From Holothuria scabra (lineage: Eukaryota > Echinodermata > Holothuroidea > Aspidochirotida > Holothuriidae): a stretch of 64,000 nucleotides of DNA. Shown here in pieces: positions 58,665 to 64,000 of the stretch. The notes below the pieces were generated by a model that worked only from the letters and a program-made list of their open reading frames with translations, was not told the DNA's origin and ran no database searches. Positions within the stretch are counted from its first letter, which is position 1. Each line of letters begins with the position of its first letter. The translations under genes and the position numbers were made by a program. The stretch spans positions 12,916,206-12,980,205 of the forward strand of contig CM074190.1 in NCBI GenBank assembly GCA_037179385.1, read 5' to 3'.

Positions 58665-61600
58665 ACCTAGAAATAACTAGGTATTGTTTAGTTTGGGTGC
58701 CCTCTCAAGGGCTATGACCGGTGGTGTCGGAAAATTTGACACAGATTCGGATTTTTCCGATATTAAGTGCCAGTGTCTTAGCACTGCAGGTTTTGGCTTA
58801 GCTCTTTGGTTTTTATACAGAGTATATCGTATCCTCATTGATTTACTTGAAATGGTCCTTTGAGGACTATGAGGCTTGACATTCTGATGGCAGGATGGGG
58901 TATAGCTTTAAACTATCACCCCTTCCTAGAGCTATTTTATAATATATATTTATCCGATAGAGATCTATCGGAGAGGTTGTTGATGAAGTGCTCGGTTTGT
59001 TCCGTCTTCAGACAAAAGTTGGCAGTTTTAACTTCCCCTTTTACGGCTGTACACTTAATTCGACACCTTTGAGACTTTGCACAAAGTTTCTCCCCTTTTG
59101 GAGAGCTCGGGAAGTCTTCCTACTTTTTGTGGAAGGAATTCTTGATTCAGTATCCTGTTTCTCGAATTTAACTTTTTTAGGACAGATAATGCTTTTAGCA
59201 AAATGAACAGGATTACCGAAGAAACTTGTACACAAGTTATGTGCTGGCTAATTTTACCTCTTTTTAAGAGTGCTGTGGGTTTAACCCTTTGAGAGTTCTT
59301 GAGAGACCTATTCTTTGAAAGGCTAGCTCAGAACTGAGGGCAGACAGCATGGCTATAGGCTTATATTAGGCCTTTGTGGCCAAAGTAAAAAAAACCTCCC
59401 GCATCACGTGCCAATCACAGAAGGGCAGCGTGAGCATCCTGTTTGTGTTTTGCTCTGATTTTGAATTTCCAAGGTTGGAAGAAGGCGACCAATCAGGAAG
59501 GAGCAGGGTTACACAGGACGGAAGTTACGTTTTGGAGCCTGGTCGGAAATTAGTGCACAAGGGATTCCAAAGACGGGTTAGCAAAGCTACCATACACTTT
59601 TAGTGTAGCCAATGAACATTATAGCGTGGAGGCACTAAGACTTTTCGAGATACACTGTAATAAAAGTTTGCAGAATTACAGAGAGAGGAAAAAGATAACT
59701 AGAAGGGGAAAAGGCCTAATTCACAAAAAAAAAAAGAAAAAAAAAAGTAAACTAAAATAAAGGGAAAGGTGATAAAACGAAATACAAAAAAGTTTAAGAA
59801 CATAGGCCTAAGTGAAAAAACAAAAACAAATAAATAATTAACAAAACAAAACTAAACATTAAGAAAAAAACAAAAAGAAAAAAACTCCAATCTGCAAATA
59901 GCTGCAACAAATATTGACAGTGTAAACTGCTGTAACGGTGCCTATGTGCCGCTAAAATGTTCCTTGATACTTTTGCTTTGGAAAGGAAGTGACGTTTGAG
60001 GTAAGAGCCGGTGTCGTGAAAGGACAAACTGGTAAAGTATCTTAGTACTTTTGGGAGTACGAAAAGACCGCAATACGTTTTTGTGTATTGCTAAGTCAGG
60101 TTTTTTCCTGAGAAACCTAACAGGTGAAAGGTCTTCTAAGAGACCTCATCTTTCAATGATGGAGGTATCCTTAATCTCGGTTTTGTGTAAACGAGATTTG
60201 AAATCATATTGAAGCCGCAAAGTCCGTCAAAAGAAAAGGCGATTATTGAAGCAAATTGTAACCTTTTTAGGTTAAAGAAAAAGAATCAGCGTTCAGGGTT
60301 TACTCGTTTTCAAACTTTGCACCCTGTCGGTTTGAGGAGGTTGTAAGGCAGCAATGTTAAGAGGCGACCATGATGGGTGGCTCTGTTGTTGTAAGACCAG
60401 TAAGTTTAACTTACAAATTTTGCCTTGAGAAACCTGCTCATAAAACGCGGGCTTTGCGCCCCTGCTTCAAACAATTCATCCTTGAGTTAGTCTACTTTTC
60501 CTCATTTTAAAGTAGTTTATTTTTAATGAAAGGTATCAATTTGCAATTAGATGTTTCTGATATGTGTGATCAGAATTCCCTTTCTTGGGGTGTGGCGTTT
60601 GATACCTTGTGGTGTTGGGGAGTATTTACTCTACTCCGTAGTAGTATTCGGATGGGCTTAAGATTCACTTTTTTCAAAAGTTATACAGCCGTTAAGTTGT
60701 ACGTAAGTAGGCCTCTTGGGGCACGTACAGAAAGACTCTTTAAGAGTCAACATTTACCTTCAAAACCATTGGGTTTGGCCAGAGAGGATCAGTATAGAAA
60801 ACAGATGAGAGTCAAAGGACGAGGAACCTGTCAAATCAAGTTATTGTTTAATCAGATGATTCTTGGTATGTTTGACCAGGAATTGGCGCCACTCTTTGGT
60901 AGGCAGGTAGGGGACCTTTAAGGGGACAGTTTAGTCGTGCTTTTTAAGCACTGGTCCCTATAATTTTGAAAAAATGGCGTTTTCCCTTTTGTAACCTCGA
61001 ACCCTCCTTTGTGGAGGTTGACGTAGGCAGTTTTCTGAACAGCCGGTTTCCATCTGACCCGCCCGGAAAGCGGACGTATTAAGCTCTCGCTTCCTTCTCT
61101 GCTAGGTTCAGCTTATTTCCCAAACAGGGTGTGTTTGCCAGTTTCATTACTCCACGTGCCTAGAGGATCCGCCCTAGCCCCAGAGAAGATGCCATTTCAG
61201 GTGGTTTGGAACTCCTCAGGGAAGGAAAAGACTGACCTCGTAGTGAGCACTAACTTGGGCTGACGCCTTAGAGTGGGTGTCTTCGCACCCGAGAAAGTGG
61301 TAACTGCCCTTCTAAGGGTTGTCTTTGCTCCCCCTGCAGTTCTTGGACTGCATGTCATTTTTTCATGATGGGAATTTTCAAGGAGGTAAACCTGCAGGTT
61401 AGTCGGTAGTTAAGCCTCTTGCAGATATGCAGATATAAATGGCCGTCTTTCTTGGTTTTTAAGGGGTGTTTTCTCCCGACTCTCTAAGAATCACTCGTCT
61501 ATTACAGTATTGTCCTCTTTTTCAGAGAAAAGAGAAGCTTCCCTTTGGTCTCAGATAGCCTAAGACACACACCTTTCAGGTGGGGAAGTATTCCCTCGAG

Positions 61601-62200
61601 GAGAGACTTAGATGAGAAACCAAGACTTTTTCTTTCTTTTGAGAAAAATCTGCACAATCTATTAGTGCAGATTGCGAGGGCACTCGAATCCCTGGTGAGC
61701 CGAAGAAGCCGCACAATTTGTACGTGGAAAGATCCACACTGAAATGTACGGAAGTTCGGATTGAGATGTAGCAAAAATAGCCAATCAAAAACCAAGGAGA
61801 GAGCACTGGCGGTTTTTTTCAAAGAAAAAGACAAATTCTTCGTTTTCACGTAGCTAACAGTGTGTACAACTCGGCTCCCCGGTGGTCCTGAAATCTCGGC
61901 ATGTTTTAAACATACGGTACGGAAATTGAGACCTTTAAGTGACCGTGTACATAGCCACTCAAGGACGGGGTTTAGTTGCACTGTCAGTCAGCCAAGGCCA
62001 TATTTTACACAGCAGAAGGAAACTTTAGGTTTGATTATGGTAAACACTTTTAGTGCATTAGAAAAGGACTGATGTATTTGATTTTTAAATGAAGGAATAT
62101 TCAAGTATTTTCCTTCCGTTATGTATCAGAGATTCCAGAAGGAATTCACAATGCAATCAAACCTACGTCTCAAATTCCGAAGAAAAGAGAAGCAAAGAAT

Positions 62201-62574
62201 CAATTAAAATAGGTAGGCGGTGGCATTATCTGATACTACGTATGCAGTCCCTTGTTTGAATTTTTGAATTTTTATGCGTTCTTAACGACTATTCTGTCTT
62301 GTAATTAGACAGGTAGCATCTTTGTGCTGTGGGTGGGATTGAAGACCGCAGATACTTTGAAGTACTGCTCTGTTAGGTTTCTAAAACCTTTAACTAGACA
62401 TGTTTCTGCTCTTGTTTTTAGATATTGAGCTTCATCAGTAATTGGACTTTTTAGTTTGTCCTGGTCTTAATTCGATAGAATATTTTCTCTTTCAGAGCGC
62501 CTCGATGAGAGAATCGAGGGAGCAATCTTCATTCTCCTCGTGATTTGTTTCCAATTCACCGTCATTTAATTTGA
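62201..62574 (-). repeat. PLE terminal repeat B
   Basis: It is 98.9% identical to repeat A by direct count and directly adjoins repeat C of the neighbouring element. It is a head-to-tail junction, typical of PLE arrays. Confidence 0.85.
62392..62443 (-). ncRNA. Hammerhead ribozyme-like motif, terminal repeat B
   Basis: Same layout as at 58482-58533. Stem I strand AATTA replaces AACTA, so its pairing with TAGTT is kept through one U-G pair. All core bases are unchanged. Confidence 0.7.
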
Positions 62575-62882
62575 TTAAAAAGGGTAGGCGGTGGCATTAT
62601 CTGATACTACGAATTCAGTCCCTTGTTTCAAAAGTTTTTACATTTTTATGCGTTCTTAACGGACATTCTGTCTTGTAATTAGACAGGTAGCATCTTTGTG
62701 CTGTGATGTGGGGTTAAAGACCGCAGATACTTTGAAGTACTGCTCTGTTAGGTTTCTCAAACCTTTAACTAGACATGTTTCTGCTCTTGGTTTTAGATGT
62801 TGAGCTTCATCAGTAGTCGGACTTTTCAGTTTGTCCTGGTCTTTATTCGAAAACAAGAATTTTTTTCAAAAATTAAGCTCTT
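62575..62882 (-). repeat. PLE terminal repeat C (3' end of element 1)
   Basis: It begins (plus strand) TTAAAAAGGGTAGGCGGTGG and follows A and B throughout with scattered substitutions and small indels. It lies directly downstream (minus strand) of the RT stop codon at 62883. Confidence 0.85.
62767..62818 (-). ncRNA. Hammerhead ribozyme-like motif, terminal repeat C
   Basis: Same 52-nt layout. Stem I strand GACTA pairs with TAGTT using one G-U, and loop II differs at two positions, but CTGATGA, GCTC/GAGC, GAAA and ACATGTC are identical to copies A and B. The distance to the B motif is 375 bp. Confidence 0.72.
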
Positions 62883-64000
62883 TCAGAGCGCCTCGATAAG
62901 GGCATCGAGAAAGCATTCTTCTTCGTCCTCGTGATTTACTTCCAATTCACCGTCATTTTTCAATCTAGAATTAACTAGATAGTCTTTTAAGTTGGGCGCC
63001 CTCTCAAAGGCTAGGATCGGTGGCTTTGGAAAAATTTGGCACAAATTCGTATCTTCCGATATTAAGTGCCAGTGTCTTAGCAGGCTTTCTTTTAGCTCTT
63101 TGGTTCTCAAATGGGGTGTATATTTTATTTTGAAAACTAGTGGAATGTTTATTTCACGTGGTTTGGGCAAAAGATAATTTGATCGTTCTTTAAAATTAAT
63201 GCCTTTAATGGCGTGATCAAATTCTTGGCCCGTGTAGTTACGTGCAATGAGCTTTTCTTTGAAAGCGTTCCTCTTAGAGATGAAATCGTTCTCATTGTTT
63301 GACAATCTCACATATCTTAATATTTCTCCTTTTATAAACCCTTTAAAGGTTGAGAGTGGGTGGGCAGAAGTCCTATCAAGATATTGATAGGTTTCTGTAG
63401 GCTTTGTATAGACTTTTGTGTCCAGCCGCCCGTGGGTTTCAAAGTTCTTGCCTTTGAAAATAGTTAGGTCTAGATATGTGACTGATTCGTGAGACGGTTC
63501 CATCGTGAATTTAATCCTTTCGTGAATTTTATTCATGTTTTCCACTAGTGAGCAGAGTTCCGAAATGTTGCCTTTGTAGAGCAGCAAAATGTCATCTCGA
63601 TAACGAAACCAGCGAATGATTCTAGGATCAGTCGGTATAATGCTTTTTTCAAGTTTATACATGAAAATATCGCATATTTCTGGCGAGGCTTGACTGCCCA
63701 TTGCACAACCGATTTTTTGTAGATAAAAATTTCCGTTAAACTCGAAACAATTTCTTTCTAAAATGAGTTTAAGGAGGTTGCGTAGTGAGGCAGTTGAGAT
63801 TTTTGGTATCTCGTATAAGCTCTGGCTTGCGTTCTGGTATGTTTCGCAGACAACATTTATTGACTCCTCTTGGGGAGTATTAGTATACATAGAAACCACG
63901 TCTAGTGTTGCTAGAAGTACGTTTTCGGGTAGCTAAGTGGCTTCCAGAAGACTAATAATGTGATTTGTGTCTTTGACATAAGTCTCTTGTCGTTTCACGA
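62883..64000 (-). CDS. PLE element 1 reverse transcriptase, 5' end beyond the window
   Basis: The 338-codon frame 63899-62883 contains MGSQASPEICDIF (RT motif like GSPLSP), IRWFRYRDDILLLY (catalytic YxDD as YRDD), TYLDLTI, KVYTKPTETYQYLDRTSAHP and the thumb-like IPLVFKIKYTP...LKDYLVNSRL. It ends in an acidic tail, with no C-terminal GIY-YIG domain. Upstream codons continue the same RT reading (VKRQETYVKDTNHIISLLEAT, one TAG at 63935-63933, then LPENVLLATLDVVSMYTN) to the window edge. It is therefore nearly intact, with one amber stop. It makes cDNA from the element's RNA. It is either an EN-lacking PLE or one with its endonuclease at the N-terminus (Naiad-type). Confidence 0.85.

Larger units (their letters stand above)
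58291..62574 (-). mobile_element. Penelope-like element 2, flanked by 374-bp terminal copies
   Basis: Direct copies at 58291-58664 and 62201-62574 differ at 4 of 374 bases, without indels. Between them, reading the minus strand, 59100-58860 encodes NNLSDRSLSDKYIL followed by stops and PHP, resembling the NLS..LS....LL.KGL..PTP block before PLE RTs. From 58800 to 58671 decayed RT C-terminal text follows (RHWHLISEKSE, FPTPPVIALERAPKL), matching the ORF at 62883-63899. The catalytic RT core is missing, so the copy is internally deleted. The 59240-62200 part is 5' sequence in which no domain was recognised. Confidence 0.75.

Noticed and set aside
60526..60921. 131-codon plus-strand frame as a gene
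   Set aside because: It lies antisense inside a decayed PLE, has no recognisable domain and no splice context.
61502..61981. 159-codon minus-strand frame as a PLE accessory protein
   Set aside because: Orientation fits the element, but no GIY-YIG, zinc-finger or coiled-coil pattern could be seen, so only the element is annotated.
58291..62574. LTR retrotransposon call based on flanking 374-bp repeats
   Set aside because: No TG...CA ends, primer-binding site, gag or integrase seen. The RT remnants and hammerhead motifs fit a Penelope-like element with pseudo-LTRs.

Overview
The window looks like nuclear DNA from an invertebrate animal. It is AT-rich, introns are kilobases long with GT-AG borders, and most of the sequence is interspersed repeats: paired inverted-repeat MITEs, hAT-type elements, Penelope-like retroelements (PLEs), a LINE remnant, tRNA-derived repeats and long (AT)n tracts. 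Nothing bacterial or organellar is present. The repeat mix would suit a marine invertebrate such as an echinoderm, hemichordate, mollusc or cnidarian, but no gene here fixes the phylum.

Three small secreted-protein genes can be assembled, all on the plus strand. Gene 1 (exons 2183-2296 and 13795-15125) and gene 2 (exons 26135-26242 and 32364-33613) are paralogues. Each has a TATA-type promoter followed by a first exon encoding a signal peptide, a short pro-segment ending RxAR and an acidic stretch. A phase-0 intron leads to one large second exon of low-complexity sequence ending in a conserved tail (EVALP near the C-terminus). The middles are unrelated: polyglycine punctuated by Asn-Asn and then a Ser/Lys/Arg-rich segment in gene 1, and Ser/Gly/Lys/Glu/Asn repeats in gene 2. 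Both contain apparent frame slips inside simple sequence. Gene 3 (46465-46545, 48609-48747, 49825-49922) encodes a 105-residue protein with a signal peptide, several basic cleavage-like sites and one Cys pair, resembling a peptide-hormone or small secreted-effector precursor. No known family is recognised for any of the three.

Region by region: 1-2 kb is upstream DNA. 2.3-13.8 kb is the gene 1 intron, with MITEs, a minisatellite and a PLE remnant. 15.1-26 kb is intergenic DNA rich in MITEs and SINE-like fragments. 26.2-32.4 kb is the gene 2 intron. 33.6-39.9 kb holds a LINE remnant cut by MITEs. 39.9-45 kb is a cluster of (AT)n tracts into which PLE ends, a 369-bp tandem tRNA-like unit and large inverted arms are packed. 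46.4-49.9 kb is gene 3. 54705-57306 is a hAT-type element with a perfect 8-bp target duplication. 58.3-64 kb is a head-to-tail PLE array.

The PLE array is the most unusual structure. Two 374-bp copies that differ at four bases flank a 3.5-kb degenerate element, and a third, more diverged copy ends a neighbouring element whose reverse transcriptase is almost intact (YRDD box, one amber codon). Each copy carries, on the minus strand, what looks like a minimal type I hammerhead ribozyme with a palindromic stem III. A PLE fragment at 41.4 kb carries another, and a weaker candidate lies at 42.55 kb.
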